A DNA stretch of 64,000 nt from CAZKGE01 sp964636405 (GTDB taxonomy: Bacteria; Bacillota; Clostridia; Christensenellales; CAG-138): the NCBI GenBank assembly GCA_964636405.1, contig CAZWSI010000007.1, positions 1-64,000 of the forward strand. Direction: 5' to 3'. This document shows, piece by piece, positions 17,502 to 26,924 of the stretch. Under the pieces are notes generated by a model. It was given only the letters and a program-made list of their open reading frames with translations, had not been told where the DNA came from and ran no database searches. The translations under genes and the position numbers were made by a program. The stretch's first letter is position 1, and the number at the start of each line of letters is the position of its first letter.

Positions 17502-20500
17502 TTGCGCCTTGTAAAGCTTGAGCTGAACGGCTTTAAGTCGTTCGCGCGAAAAACAGAAATACGTTTTGGCGACGGCATCACGGCTGTGGTGGGCCCCAAC
17601 GGCAGCGGCAAGAGCAACATTGCCGACGCCGTGCGCTGGGTTTTGGGCGAGCAGAGCGCAAAGGCATTGCGCGGTGCGAAGATGGAGGACGTGATTTTCA
17701 GCGGCACGCAGCAGAAGAAGGCCCAGTCCTATTGCGAGGTGTCGCTTGCCTTCGATAATACCGACGGCCGCCTGCCGGTGGAGTATTCCGAGGTTGAGGT
17801 GACCCGCCGCGTGTACCGCTCGGGCGAAAGCGAGTATTGTCTCAATCAAACCCCCTGCAGGCTGCGTGATATTCAGGAGCTGTTTCGGGATACCGGCATC
17901 GGCAAGGACGGGTATTCGATCATTTCTCAGGGCAAGGTGGACGAGATCTTGTCCAATAAATCGGGCGATCGGCGCGCCGCGCTGGAAGAAGCGGCGGGCG
18001 TGATGCGTTACCGTGTGCGCAAGGAGGAGGCGCAGCGCAAGCTTGACGCCACCGAAAAGAATCTCGAGCGCATCGACGATATTTTGGGCGAGCTTGCGGA
18101 TAGGCTTGGCCCGCTCGAGCAGCAGAGCGCCACGGCGCGCAGCTTTCTCAAGCTCCGCGACGAACTGCGCGAGCTGGAGATCAATCTCTTTTTGGCACAG
18201 TACGACCGCATGCGCGAGCGGCTTACGGCGCTTGCCGAAACCATCGCGCAGCTTGCGGAGGAAAGCGCGCTCTCCGAAGAAAGCGAAAAGCGGGTTTTGG
18301 ACGAGTGCGCCTTGCTTGAGGAGCGGGTGCGCGGCCTGGACGAAACGCTCTCCGCACAGCAAAACGCGCTGCTAACCATGCTTTCCGGCGTGGAAACGCA
18401 TGTGGGCGAAAGCCGCGTGCTTATAGAGCGCCGCGAAAATCTGCTCGCGGAGCGCGCGCGCCTCACCGAGGCGTTGGCGATTCTCCGGGAAAAGCGCGAG
18501 GGCCTTGCGCGCGCAAACGGCGAAATGCAGAGCGACGAAACGGGCGAGGCGGCGGTACAGCGGCTTGACGGGGCGCTTGCCGAGGCGCAGGCGCGCGTCA
18601 ATCGGGCCGACGAGGAAATTGAAAAAGCGGAAGCGGCCCTCGAAGCGATGAAAAACAGCATCATCGAGGCCATGAACCGCCTTTCGGACGCAAAGAGCCG
18701 CCTTTCCCATTTTGACGCGATGATGAGCGCCTTTACGGGCCGCGCGGAGGAGGTTTCCGCGCAAAGGGAGGCGCACAAGCACGTTTCCGAAGCTTTGCTT
18801 GGCGAAATGGACGCGGCGCAGACCGAGGACGCGGCCTTTCGTGTGGAAAGGGAAAAGCTGCTTGCCTCGCAAAACGCGGCGAGGGAGGATCTCGCGGCGC
18901 GGCGGGAGGTCTATGCGAAGGCGCAGGCATATAAGCGCGAGCTGGAGCAAAAATTGCAGGGCGACGCGTCCCGCTTGCGCGTGCTCACGGAAATGGCGCG
19001 CTCCCGCGAGGGGTATTTTGACAGCGTACGCTTTCTCATGCGGGACGCGGCAACGGACGAAACGCTTGCGCGTTCCATCATCGGCGTGGTCGCGGAGCTT
19101 ATCCGCGTGCCCGCGGAATACGAGCAGGCTGTGACGATGGCGCTTGGCTCGGCGCTGCAAAACATCGTAACCGCCACAGCGGAGGACGCAAAGCGCGTGA
19201 TCGACTATGCGAGCAGCCATGATTACGGTCGCGTCACGCTCCTGCCGACCGATATCCTGCGCCAGTCCTCGCTGACAAGCGAGGAGCGCCGCGCGCTTTC
19301 CGCGCCCGGCTGCATCGGCGTTGCCAGCGAGCTTATTGCCTGCGATCCGCGCATTCAGGGCGCAGTGGCGCATCTGCTTGGGCGTACGGTGCTCGTGCGT
19401 GATTTAGACAGCGGCGTGGCGCTCAAGCGCAGCGCGCGCGCGAGCTTTGGCATCGCGACGCTCGGGGGCGATATCATTGCGGCGGGCGGCTCCATGAGCG
19501 GCGGCAGCACCAGGAAGCGCGGCTTTTCGCTGCTCGGCCGCGAGCGCGAAATGGAGCAGCTCAGAACGCGCGTTGCAGAGCAGGAGCGCGCGGCAAAGGA
19601 GCAAAACGACCTTTGCGAGCAAGCGGAAAAGTATATTCTGCTGCTCAATACGCAGCTTGACGCGCTGGGCGGCGAGCTGCACGCACGCGAAATTGAGCAT
19701 GCAAAGCATAAGGAAAAGCTCGAAATCATCGCGCGCGATATAGAGACTGCCGCGCAAAAGGACGCGCAGCTCGCCGGAGAATGGGAACAATTGCAGGAGA
19801 ATATCGACGATCTTGTGCGCGAGCGCGAGGAGGCCGATTCCCTGCAAAACGATATCGAGGCGGGCAATGCCGTAACCAGGGAGGACGTTGCCGCAGCGCA
19901 AGCCGCTCTTGCGGAAAAACGGAGGGCCCGCGAAAGGGAAAACGACGCCTGCTCCGATTTGCGCGTGCGCCGCATGGCGCTGCAAAAGGAGCGGGATGCG
20001 GCGGCGCGCGAGCGCGCGAGACTCGAAAACGAGCTTCTTGCCGGCGAAAAATCCATTGCCGGGAGCGAGGCTGCGCTAGCTGAAAACGAGCGGCAGCGGG
20101 GGGCGCTGGACGCGCGCATTGCCGAGATGCAAAGCGGCATTGCAAGCGAGCAGCGCGAGGCGGACGCGCGCCGCACGGCCCAGCACGCGACCGAGGAGGA
20201 GCGCGCCAGGCTTTCCGAATCGCTTACGGCGCTGCGCGCAAGGCGCGAGGAGCTGATCGCCTCCGCGCGGGAGCGCAGCGAGCGCTTGCACCGGCAGGAG
20301 CTTGCGAGGAGCCGCACGGAGCTGGAGCTTTCCTCCATGCAGGATCATATCTGGGAGGAATACGAGCTTACCTACGAAAACGCGCTGCCCTACAAGCGTG
20401 AGATTGCGCTTGCGCCAACCAACGCGCGCATTGCCGCGCTCCGGCAGGAGATCAAGGAGCTGGGCGACGTGAACATCTCCTCGATCGAGGACTATATGGC

Positions 20501-21062
20501 GGTGTACGAGCGCCATACCTCGCTTACGGTGCAATCTGACGATCTTAAAAAAGCCAAGGGTGATTTGGAAACCCTCGTCGTGGAGCTGACGCATACCATG
20601 GAAGCGGTTTTTTCGGAGCAATTCGCCATCATCCAGACGAATTTCACCGAGGTGTTTTCCCGCCTTTTCGGCGGCGGGCACGCCGAGCTGAGACTCGCGG
20701 ACAAGCGCGACGTGCTCGGCTGTGAGATCGATATCATCGCGCAGCCGCCCGGAAAAAGGCTGCAATTGCTCTCGCTCCTTTCGGGCGGTGAACGGGCGCT
20801 TACGGCCATCGCGCTGCTTTTTGCGCTGCTGCAATTGAAGGCGCCCGCCTTCTGCGTGCTCGACGAAATCGAAACCTCGCTCGACGAGGTGAACGTGTCC
20901 CGCTTTGCGCGCTTTTTGAAGGAGTACGCGCGCGATACGCAGTTTATCCTGATCACGCACCGCAAGGGCAGCATGGAGGTGTGCGATTCACTCTACGGCG
21001 TGTCCATGGAGGAGCGTGGCGTAAGCAAGGTGATTTCCGCGCGCTTCGGCGAGGCGGGCTAA
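17502..21062 (+). CDS. smc: Chromosome segregation ATPase SMC
   Basis: A 1186-residue SMC. Walker A is GPNGSGKSN near residue 32; long coiled coils run to about 500 and from 680 to 1000; the hinge lies around 510-660; the ABC signature LSGGERAL and Walker B FCVLDEIE are near 1090-1130. The Walker B tail reads ETSLDEVN where many homologues have DAALDEAN. Start is TTG 17502 with ggaggaaggcg upstream. It works with ScpAB (not in this window) to condense and segregate DNA. Confidence 0.98.
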   Translation: MRLVKLELNGFKSFARKTEIRFGDGITAVVGPNGSGKSNIADAVRWVLGEQSAKALRGAKMEDVIFSGTQQKKAQSYCEVSLAFDNTDGRLPVEYSEVEVTRRVYRSGESEYCLNQTPCRLRDIQELFRDTGIGKDGYSIISQGKVDEILSNKSGDRRAALEEAAGVMRYRVRKEEAQRKLDATEKNLERIDDILGELADRLGPLEQQSATARSFLKLRDELRELEINLFLAQYDRMRERLTALAETIAQLAEESALSEESEKRVLDECALLEERVRGLDETLSAQQNALLTMLSGVETHVGESRVLIERRENLLAERARLTEALAILREKREGLARANGEMQSDETGEAAVQRLDGALAEAQARVNRADEEIEKAEAALEAMKNSIIEAMNRLSDAKSRLSHFDAMMSAFTGRAEEVSAQREAHKHVSEALLGEMDAAQTEDAAFRVEREKLLASQNAAREDLAARREVYAKAQAYKRELEQKLQGDASRLRVLTEMARSREGYFDSVRFLMRDAATDETLARSIIGVVAELIRVPAEYEQAVTMALGSALQNIVTATAEDAKRVIDYASSHDYGRVTLLPTDILRQSSLTSEERRALSAPGCIGVASELIACDPRIQGAVAHLLGRTVLVRDLDSGVALKRSARASFGIATLGGDIIAAGGSMSGGSTRKRGFSLLGREREMEQLRTRVAEQERAAKEQNDLCEQAEKYILLLNTQLDALGGELHAREIEHAKHKEKLEIIARDIETAAQKDAQLAGEWEQLQENIDDLVREREEADSLQNDIEAGNAVTREDVAAAQAALAEKRRARERENDACSDLRVRRMALQKERDAAARERARLENELLAGEKSIAGSEAALAENERQRGALDARIAEMQSGIASEQREADARRTAQHATEEERARLSESLTALRARREELIASARERSERLHRQELARSRTELELSSMQDHIWEEYELTYENALPYKREIALAPTNARIAALRQEIKELGDVNISSIEDYMAVYERHTSLTVQSDDLKKAKGDLETLVVELTHTMEAVFSEQFAIIQTNFTEVFSRLFGGGHAELRLADKRDVLGCEIDIIAQPPGKRLQLLSLLSGGERALTAIALLFALLQLKAPAFCVLDEIETSLDEVNVSRFARFLKEYARDTQFILITHRKGSMEVCDSLYGVSMEERGVSKVISARFGEAG

Positions 21063-21112
21063 GTGGTTGAATAGATTCGGCGGTGGAAGCCGGATTTTCC
21101 GAGGTGATCAGA

Positions 21113-22027
21113 ATGGAAAGTAAGCAGTCGCTGTTTTCCCGCCTCAAGGCGGGCCTCGCCCGCACGAGGGACAATTTGTTTTCGCGCGTGTTCCACGCGG
21201 AAGCCTGCGTGGACGACGATTTTTATGACGAGCTCGAGGAGGCCATGATCTTGGCCGACATGGGCATGGATACGGCGCAAAGACTGCTTTCGGAGCTGCG
21301 CGCGCGGTTGAAGACGGATCGCGTCGTCATGCAAAGCGAGGCAAGGGAAATTCTCGTTTCTCTTGTCGCGGACGCCATGCGCCCCAAAGCCTCTTTTGCG
21401 GCGGACGCGGGAAACGCCGTGTTGCTCATTGTGGGCGTAAACGGCGTGGGCAAGACCACGACCGTGGGAAAGCTCGCGTATCAATACAAACAGTTGGGCC
21501 GCAAGCCGATGCTTGCCGCGGCGGACACCTTCCGCGCGGCGGCGGCCGAGCAGCTTGGCGAGTGGGCCTCGCGCGCGGACGTGCCCATGGTGCGCCATGG
21601 CGAGGGCGCGGACCCCTCCGCCGTCGTGTTTGACGCAATCGCCTCCGCCCGCGCCAAGGGCTGCGACCTGCTTTTGTGCGATACGGCGGGGCGGCTGCAC
21701 AACAAGGTGAATCTTCTCAACGAGCTGGGTAAAATGCGCCGCGTCATTGCCCGCGAGCTGCCCGATACCCCCTGCGAAACCCTGCTGGTGCTCGACGCGA
21801 CGACCGGGCAAAACGCCGTCGCGCAGGCGCGCGCCTTTTCGGAGGTTACGCCGCTTACGGGCGTTATTTTAACCAAGCTCGACGGAAGCGCCAAGGGCGG
21901 CGTGGTGGTGTCCATCGCGTCGGAGCTGGGCGTGCCCGTGCGCTTTGTGGGCGTGGGGGAGGGCATCCACGATTTGATGGCCTTCTCGCCCGAGGATTTT
22001 GCGCGTGCGCTTATTTCCTGCGGATAA
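21113..22027 (+). CDS. ftsY: Signal recognition particle receptor FtsY
   Basis: A 304-residue FtsY with a short N-terminal region and the NG GTPase domain: G1 GVNGVGKTTT, DTAGRLHNK, and TKLDGSAKGG. It docks ribosome-SRP complexes at the membrane. ATG 21113 is chosen for the gaggtgat RBS; an in-frame GTG at 21083 lies upstream of it. Confidence 0.96.
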   Translation: MESKQSLFSRLKAGLARTRDNLFSRVFHAEACVDDDFYDELEEAMILADMGMDTAQRLLSELRARLKTDRVVMQSEAREILVSLVADAMRPKASFAADAGNAVLLIVGVNGVGKTTTVGKLAYQYKQLGRKPMLAAADTFRAAAAEQLGEWASRADVPMVRHGEGADPSAVVFDAIASARAKGCDLLLCDTAGRLHNKVNLLNELGKMRRVIARELPDTPCETLLVLDATTGQNAVAQARAFSEVTPLTGVILTKLDGSAKGGVVVSIASELGVPVRFVGVGEGIHDLMAFSPEDFARALISCG

Positions 22028-22048
22028 ATGGAAAACGTCCGATTTCAC

Positions 22049-22076
22049 TTGACAAAGCCTGAATCTCCTGTATAAT
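22049..22076 (+). promoter_or_regulatory. ylxM-ffh promoter
   Basis: Consensus TTGACA (22049-22054) and TATAAT (22071-22076) with a 16-base spacer, 50 bases before the ylxM start. Confidence 0.85.
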
Positions 22077-22126
22077 GAACCACGGTGTAAAGCTGTATGC
22101 CTTTACAGCTTTGTACGGAGGGGTTC

Positions 22127-22471
22127 ATGGAGCGCATCGTTGAGCTGGGAAATCTGCTGGATTGCTACGGCGCGCTGCTGACGGAGCGGCAAAGAACCCT
22201 GCTGTTTCAGCAGGTGTGCGAGGATTGCTCCCTTTCGGAAATTGCCGAACGGGAGGGGATCTCGCGCCAGGCCGTGCGCGACGCGATTGTGAGCGGCGAA
22301 AGGCAGCTCCGGCAATATGAGGAAGCGTTGGGCCTTTGCCAAAGACTTATCAGATTCAAGAAGGCCTCCGGGGAGGCAGCCGGGGCCGTGCGCGCATCGG
22401 CGCTGCCGGAGCGGGAGCGTGAAGCGTTGCTTTTGCGCGTAAACGAAATGACGCGCGTCTGGGAGGAGTAG
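22127..22471 (+). CDS. YlxM-type sigma-4-like HTH protein
   Basis: A 114-residue UPF0122 (YlxM) protein with a sigma-70 region-4-like helix-turn-helix (CSLSEIAEREGISRQAVRDAI). It directly precedes ffh, as in most Bacillota, and is thought to modulate SRP in streptococci. Start ATG 22127 follows ggaggggttc. Confidence 0.93.
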   Translation: MERIVELGNLLDCYGALLTERQRTLLFQQVCEDCSLSEIAEREGISRQAVRDAIVSGERQLRQYEEALGLCQRLIRFKKASGEAAGAVRASALPEREREALLLRVNEMTRVWEE

Positions 22472-22472
22472 C

Positions 22473-23807
22473 ATGGCGTTCGAGGGCATTTCCGAAAAAT
22501 TGCAGGGCGTATTCAAAAAGCTGACCGGCCGCGGCAAACTGTCCGAAAAGGACGTGCGCGACGCGATGCGGGAGATTCGCCTCGCCCTTTTGGAGGCCGA
22601 CGTCAACTACATCGTCGTAAAGGATTTTGTGAAAAACGTGACCGACCGCGCCGTGGGCGCGGAGGTGCTCGAAAGCCTTACGCCGGGCCAGCAGGTTATT
22701 TCCATTGTAAACGACGAGCTGTCCAGGCTCATGGGCGGCGCGAACGCCAAGCTGGAATTCGGCAGCGTAAAGCCCGCCGTATACGTGATGGCCGGCCTCC
22801 AGGGCGCGGGCAAAACAACCATGTGCGGCAAGCTCGCAGCCTTCATAAAAAAGCAATACGGAAAGTCGCCCTTGCTCGCGGCCTGCGATATCTACCGCCC
22901 GGCGGCCGTCACCCAGCTCCAGATCGTGGGCGAGAAGGCGGGCGTGCCCGTGTTTGAGCGCGGCACGGAGAATCCCGTGGAAACGGCGAGGCTTGCCGTG
23001 GAGCATGCGAAACGGAATTTCCTCGACGTAGTCATTGTGGATACGGCCGGCCGGCTGCACATCGACGGTGAGATGATGGAGGAGCTTTCCCGCATTTGCG
23101 GCGCGGTCAAGCCCGTGGAAACGCTGCTTGTGGTGGACGCCATGACCGGGCAGGACGCGGTGAACGTTGCCAAAACTTTCGACGAGCAGATCCCGCTTAC
23201 GGGCGTGATCCTTACCAAGCTCGACGGCGATACCCGCGGCGGCGCGGCGCTCTCCGTGCGCGCGGTCACGGGCAAGCCCATCAAGCTTTCCGGCACGGGC
23301 GAAAAGCTGACCGACCTTGAGCTGTTCCACCCCGACCGCATGGCATCGCGCATATTGGGCATGGGCGACGTGCTTTCGCTCATCGAAAAGGCGCAGACGG
23401 CCTTCGACGAGAAAAAAGCCGTGGAGCTGACCAAGAAGCTTCGCACCGACAGCTTTACGCTGGACGATTTTCTCGAGCAGATGGAGCAGATGAAGGATAT
23501 GGGCTCCATGCAGGAGCTGCTTAAAATGCTTCCCGGCATGGGCGCGCAGGCGGCCAATCTCACGGTCGATGAAAAGGCCCTCGCGCACACGGCGGCCATT
23601 ATCCGTTCCATGACCAAACGCGAACGCGAGCGGCCCGATATCCTCAACGCCAGCCGCCGCAAGCGCATCGCAAGAGGCAGCGGCACGAGCGTGCAGGAGG
23701 TAAACCGCCTCATGAACCAGTTTGAGGCCAGCCGCAAAATGATGAAGCAGCTTGGCGGCGGCAAAATGAAGCGGGGGCGCAGGGGCGCACTGCCCTTCGG
23801 ATTCTAG
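22473..23807 (+). CDS. ffh: Signal recognition particle protein Ffh
   Basis: A 444-residue SRP54: N domain, G domain with GLQGAGKTTMCGKL near residue 106, DTAGRLHIDGEMM near 190, TKLDGDTRGG near 248, and the methionine-rich M domain from about 300 (LKMLPGMGAQ, SGTSVQEVNRL). It binds signal sequences and 4.5S RNA. Confidence 0.97.
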   Translation: MAFEGISEKLQGVFKKLTGRGKLSEKDVRDAMREIRLALLEADVNYIVVKDFVKNVTDRAVGAEVLESLTPGQQVISIVNDELSRLMGGANAKLEFGSVKPAVYVMAGLQGAGKTTMCGKLAAFIKKQYGKSPLLAACDIYRPAAVTQLQIVGEKAGVPVFERGTENPVETARLAVEHAKRNFLDVVIVDTAGRLHIDGEMMEELSRICGAVKPVETLLVVDAMTGQDAVNVAKTFDEQIPLTGVILTKLDGDTRGGAALSVRAVTGKPIKLSGTGEKLTDLELFHPDRMASRILGMGDVLSLIEKAQTAFDEKKAVELTKKLRTDSFTLDDFLEQMEQMKDMGSMQELLKMLPGMGAQAANLTVDEKALAHTAAIIRSMTKRERERPDILNASRRKRIARGSGTSVQEVNRLMNQFEASRKMMKQLGGGKMKRGRRGALPFGF

Positions 23808-23867
23808 GCGAACAACGGAGCATCCGTTTTCGAGATAGCACAAAATATTGTTGGAGGAAAGAAACAT

Positions 23868-24110
23868 ATGCTGAAGATCAGACTGCGCAGGATGGGCGCG
23901 AAGAAGGCTCCCTTTTACCGTATCGTCGTGGCGGACTCCCGCGCGCCCCGCAACGGCGCGTTCGTAGAGGAGATCGGTTACTATAACCCCATCTCCGAGC
24001 CCGTGGAGCTCGTGGTGAAAAACGAAACCGCCGCCGAGTGGATCAGGAAGGGCGCCCAGCCTACGGAAACCGTGCGTGCGCTTCTCAAAAAGAGCGGCGC
24101 GATTTCCTGA
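23868..24110 (+). CDS. rpsP: 30S ribosomal protein S16
   Basis: An 80-residue S16 (MLKIRLRRMGAKKAPFYRIVVADSR start, FVEEIGYYNP). First gene of the rpsP-khpA-rimM-trmD-rplS cluster. RBS ttggaggaaag precedes it. Confidence 0.97.
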   Translation: MLKIRLRRMGAKKAPFYRIVVADSRAPRNGAFVEEIGYYNPISEPVELVVKNETAAEWIRKGAQPTETVRALLKKSGAIS

Positions 24111-24127
24111 CGCAGGGGTAAGAAAGC

Positions 24128-24355
24128 ATGGAGGAATTGTTGCGCTTTATCGCGGCGAGCCTGGTGGACAATCCCGAATCCGTGGAGATTGTCACCAAGC
24201 AGGACGGTGAATATACCGTTTTGGAGCTGCACGTCGCCGAGGGCGATATGGGCAAGGTGATCGGCCGTCAGGGCCGCATCGCCAAGGCTATCCGCACGCT
24301 TGTCAAGGCGGCCTCCGCGCGCGAGGACAAAAAGTTTATGGTGGAAATCGTTTGA
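24128..24355 (+). CDS. khpA: KH-domain RNA-binding protein KhpA
   Basis: A 75-residue single KH domain with the GxxG loop as IGRQGRIAKAIR. KhpA forms a complex with KhpB/Jag and affects cell elongation and small RNA function in Gram-positive bacteria. Its position between rpsP and rimM is diagnostic. Confidence 0.93.
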   Translation: MEELLRFIAASLVDNPESVEIVTKQDGEYTVLELHVAEGDMGKVIGRQGRIAKAIRTLVKAASAREDKKFMVEIV

Positions 24356-24870
24356 GCAGCGCCTATCTGCGCATTGGACAGATTGTGCGTCCGCACGGTG
24401 TACACGGCGCGGTCAAGCTCGTCCCGCTGACGGACGACCCGCGCCGTTTTTCCGGCCTTGCGGAGGCCTTTCTCGAGCAAGACGGCGCCTACAGCCCCAT
24501 ACGGGTTTTTGACGCGGGCGTGCGCCCCGACGCCGTTACGCTGCGCATCGCGGGCGTGGATACGCCGGAGGACGCGCAAGAGCTGCGCGGGCGCTATCTT
24601 TGCGTGGATCGCGCGCACGCGGCCTCCCTGCCCGAGGGCTCGTATTTTGTGTGCGACCTGATCGGCTGCGAGGTGTTCGATTCCGAGGGCGCGTCCTACG
24701 GCCGCATTACGGACGTGCTGGAAACGGGCGCGAACGACGTATACGAAGTGGACGGCGGCAAGCTTATGGTTCCGGCGCTCAAGCGCGTATTGCGCTCGGT
24801 CGATACGGCGCGAGGCCGCGTCGAGCTGGACGCGGACACGCTGCGGGAGGTGGGCCTCTTTGCGGATTGA
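24352..24870 (+). CDS. rimM: Ribosome maturation factor RimM
   Basis: A 172-residue RimM: N-terminal RimM domain (LRIGQIVRPHGVHGAVKLVPLTD) and C-terminal PRC barrel (LIGCEVFDSEG, VYEVDGGKLMVPALK). It helps assemble the 30S head. The start is TTG 24352, overlapping the khpA stop. Confidence 0.94.
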   Translation: MSSAYLRIGQIVRPHGVHGAVKLVPLTDDPRRFSGLAEAFLEQDGAYSPIRVFDAGVRPDAVTLRIAGVDTPEDAQELRGRYLCVDRAHAASLPEGSYFVCDLIGCEVFDSEGASYGRITDVLETGANDVYEVDGGKLMVPALKRVLRSVDTARGRVELDADTLREVGLFAD

Positions 24871-25573
24871 TATTCTCACGCTCTTTCCCGAAATGTTTGC
24901 GCCCGTGTTTTCGGCAAGCATGCTGGGCCGCGCGCGCGAAAGCGGGATACTGGATATCCGCACCCATAATATCCGCGATTATGCGGACAACAAGCACGCA
25001 AAGACCGACGATTATCCCTTTGGCGGCGGCGCGGGCATGGTGATGATGGCGCAGCCCATCTTTGATTGCATGGCAGCCGTGCAGGAGGGCGAAGCCGCTA
25101 CGCGCATCCTGCTTACGCCGCGCGGCAAGCCGCTTACGCAGCAGCTTGCGCAGAAATTCGCCAAAGCGGAGCGGCTCATTTTGCTCTGCGGCCACTATGA
25201 GGGCGTAGACGAGCGGGTAAGCGCCGTGCTCGACGAGGAGATTTCCATTGGCGATTATATCCTCACCGGCGGCGAATTGCCCGCCATGGTGCTTGTCGAT
25301 TGCGTAAGCAGGCTGATTCCCGGCGTGCTGGGCTGCGATGCAAGCGCGGAGGACGAGTCCTTTTCGGATGGACTGTTGGAATACCCGCAGTATACCCGTC
25401 CCGCGTCCTTTCGGGGCATGGACGTGCCGGAGATTCTGCTTGGCGGCCACCACGCCAAAATTATGGAATGGCGGCGCGGCAAGGCGCTTAACAAGACGCA
25501 GGAGGCGCGCCCGGCGCTGCTGGGGCGATTTGGCAAAGAAATGCTTGCATCGGCGCGAAAGCCTGTGCTATAA
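24860..25573 (+). CDS. trmD: tRNA (guanine-37-N1)-methyltransferase TrmD
   Basis: A 237-residue TrmD. The trefoil-knot SAM site shows LLCGHYEGVDERV and SIGDYILTGGELPAMV. It methylates G37 and prevents frameshifting. Start TTG 24860 overlaps the rimM stop by 11 bases. Confidence 0.96.
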   Translation: MRIDILTLFPEMFAPVFSASMLGRARESGILDIRTHNIRDYADNKHAKTDDYPFGGGAGMVMMAQPIFDCMAAVQEGEAATRILLTPRGKPLTQQLAQKFAKAERLILLCGHYEGVDERVSAVLDEEISIGDYILTGGELPAMVLVDCVSRLIPGVLGCDASAEDESFSDGLLEYPQYTRPASFRGMDVPEILLGGHHAKIMEWRRGKALNKTQEARPALLGRFGKEMLASARKPVL

Positions 25574-25574
25574 T
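25545..25574 (+). promoter_or_regulatory. rplS promoter inside trmD end
   Basis: TTGCAT and TATAAT with an 18-base spacer at the 3' end of trmD, giving a leader of roughly 65 bases before rplS. Confidence 0.6.
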
Positions 25575-25647
25575 CGCGTTTGTGACTATGGACGGTCCAA
25601 TGTCCGGCAAGGATATGAACGTCTGAAAAAAGAAGGAGAAAAATTAC

Positions 25648-26010
25648 ATGTCGGACATCATCAACCAACTGGAAAAAGAGCAGCTTCGCTCGGATCTGCC
25701 GGAGCTGGAAATTGGCGATACGGTTCGCGTTTTCGTCAAGGTCGTCGAGGGCAACCGCGAACGTCTGCAAAACTTTGAGGGCGTCGTCATCAAAATGCAG
25801 GGCGGCGGCATTCGCAAGTCGTTCACCGTCCGCCGCATTTCCTATGGCGTGGGCGTAGAGCGTACCTTTCCCTACAACAGCCCCCGCCTGGGCCGCATCG
25901 AGGTGGTGCGTCACGGCGAGGTGCGCCGCGCCAAGCTGTATTATCTGCGGGATCGCGCGGGCAAGGCCGCCAAGGTGCGCGAGCGCATCGTAGAAAAGAA
26001 AGAGTCCTGA
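25648..26010 (+). CDS. rplS: 50S ribosomal protein L19
   Basis: A 120-residue L19 (LEIGDTVRVFVKVVEGNRERLQNFEGVVI). RBS aagaaggag. It is followed by a terminator, closing the rpsP-to-rplS cluster. Confidence 0.97.
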   Translation: MSDIINQLEKEQLRSDLPELEIGDTVRVFVKVVEGNRERLQNFEGVVIKMQGGGIRKSFTVRRISYGVGVERTFPYNSPRLGRIEVVRHGEVRRAKLYYLRDRAGKAAKVRERIVEKKES

Positions 26011-26024
26011 ATCGATTCACCCAA

Positions 26025-26055
26025 AACCCCGGCTGCGAAAGCGAAGGGGTTTTTT
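26025..26055 (+). terminator. Rho-independent terminator after rplS
   Basis: Stem AACCCC / GGGGTT with a 15-base loop region and a TTTTTT run. Confidence 0.8.
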
Positions 26056-26071
26056 GATAGGCGGCTTTTAA

Positions 26072-26923
26072 ATGGAGATTCAATGGTATCCCGGCCACAT
26101 GGCCAAAGCAAAACGGAAATTGATCGAGGAGCTCCGCCGCGTGGACGTGGTGGTGGAGCTGCTTGATGCGCGCGCGCCGCGCGCCACGCGCAACCCGGAT
26201 TTTGCGCGCCTCTGTGCGGGCAAGGCGCGGGTCGTGCTGCTCAACAAGAGCGATTTGGCAAATGACGCCATTACGCAGGGCTGGCTTGCGCATTTTCGCG
26301 CCAAGGGGCTTTCCGCCGACGCGGTGGCCGCTACGGGCGGGAGCGCGCGCAAAAGGGCCGTGGCGCTTATCGAGCGCGCCGCCGCGCCGCAGGTTGCGCG
26401 CATGGCGGATAAGGGCGTAAAAAAGGTCGTGCGCGCCATGATCGTGGGCATCCCCAACGTGGGCAAATCCACGCTGATTAACCGCGTGGCGGGCGCGCGC
26501 ACCGCCGCCGTGGGCGACCGCCCGGGCGTAACGAGAAGCGACCAGTGGGTCAAGATTACGCCCTATCTCGAGCTGCTGGACACCCCGGGCATGCTCTGGC
26601 CCAAGCTGGACGATCAAAAGGACGCTCTGCACCTGGCGTTCCTCGGCTCCATCCGAGACGAGATCCTGGACGAGGAGCACCTTGCCACGCGTATGCTTGC
26701 CGAATTGCAGAGTATTGCGCCCGCGCAGCTCGCCGCGCGCTATGCGGCAATCTTGCCCGATACGCCGGAAACGGAGCTTTTAACCGCGCTGGCGAAGTGC
26801 CGGGGCTTCCTGCTGCCGGGCGGCGTTGCGGACACGGAGCGCGCGGCGCGCATCGCGCTGGACGAATTCCGCGCGGGCAGGCTTGGCCGCGTTTCGTTGG
26901 AACGTGCGCCGGAGGTATGCTAG
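26072..26923 (+). CDS. rbgA: Ribosome biogenesis GTPase RbgA (YlqF)
   Basis: A 283-residue circularly permuted GTPase: G4 NKSD appears first (near residue 65), then G1 GIPNVGKSTLINR (near 127) and G3 DTPG (near 170). RbgA is needed for late 50S assembly in Bacillota. The order rplS-rbgA-rnhB is conserved. Confidence 0.96.
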   Translation: MEIQWYPGHMAKAKRKLIEELRRVDVVVELLDARAPRATRNPDFARLCAGKARVVLLNKSDLANDAITQGWLAHFRAKGLSADAVAATGGSARKRAVALIERAAAPQVARMADKGVKKVVRAMIVGIPNVGKSTLINRVAGARTAAVGDRPGVTRSDQWVKITPYLELLDTPGMLWPKLDDQKDALHLAFLGSIRDEILDEEHLATRMLAELQSIAPAQLAARYAAILPDTPETELLTALAKCRGFLLPGGVADTERAARIALDEFRAGRLGRVSLERAPEVC

Positions 26924-26924
26924 C

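Noticed and set aside
16959..18362. 467-codon antisense frame spanning rnc and smc
   Set aside because: Crosses two real genes; compositional artefact.
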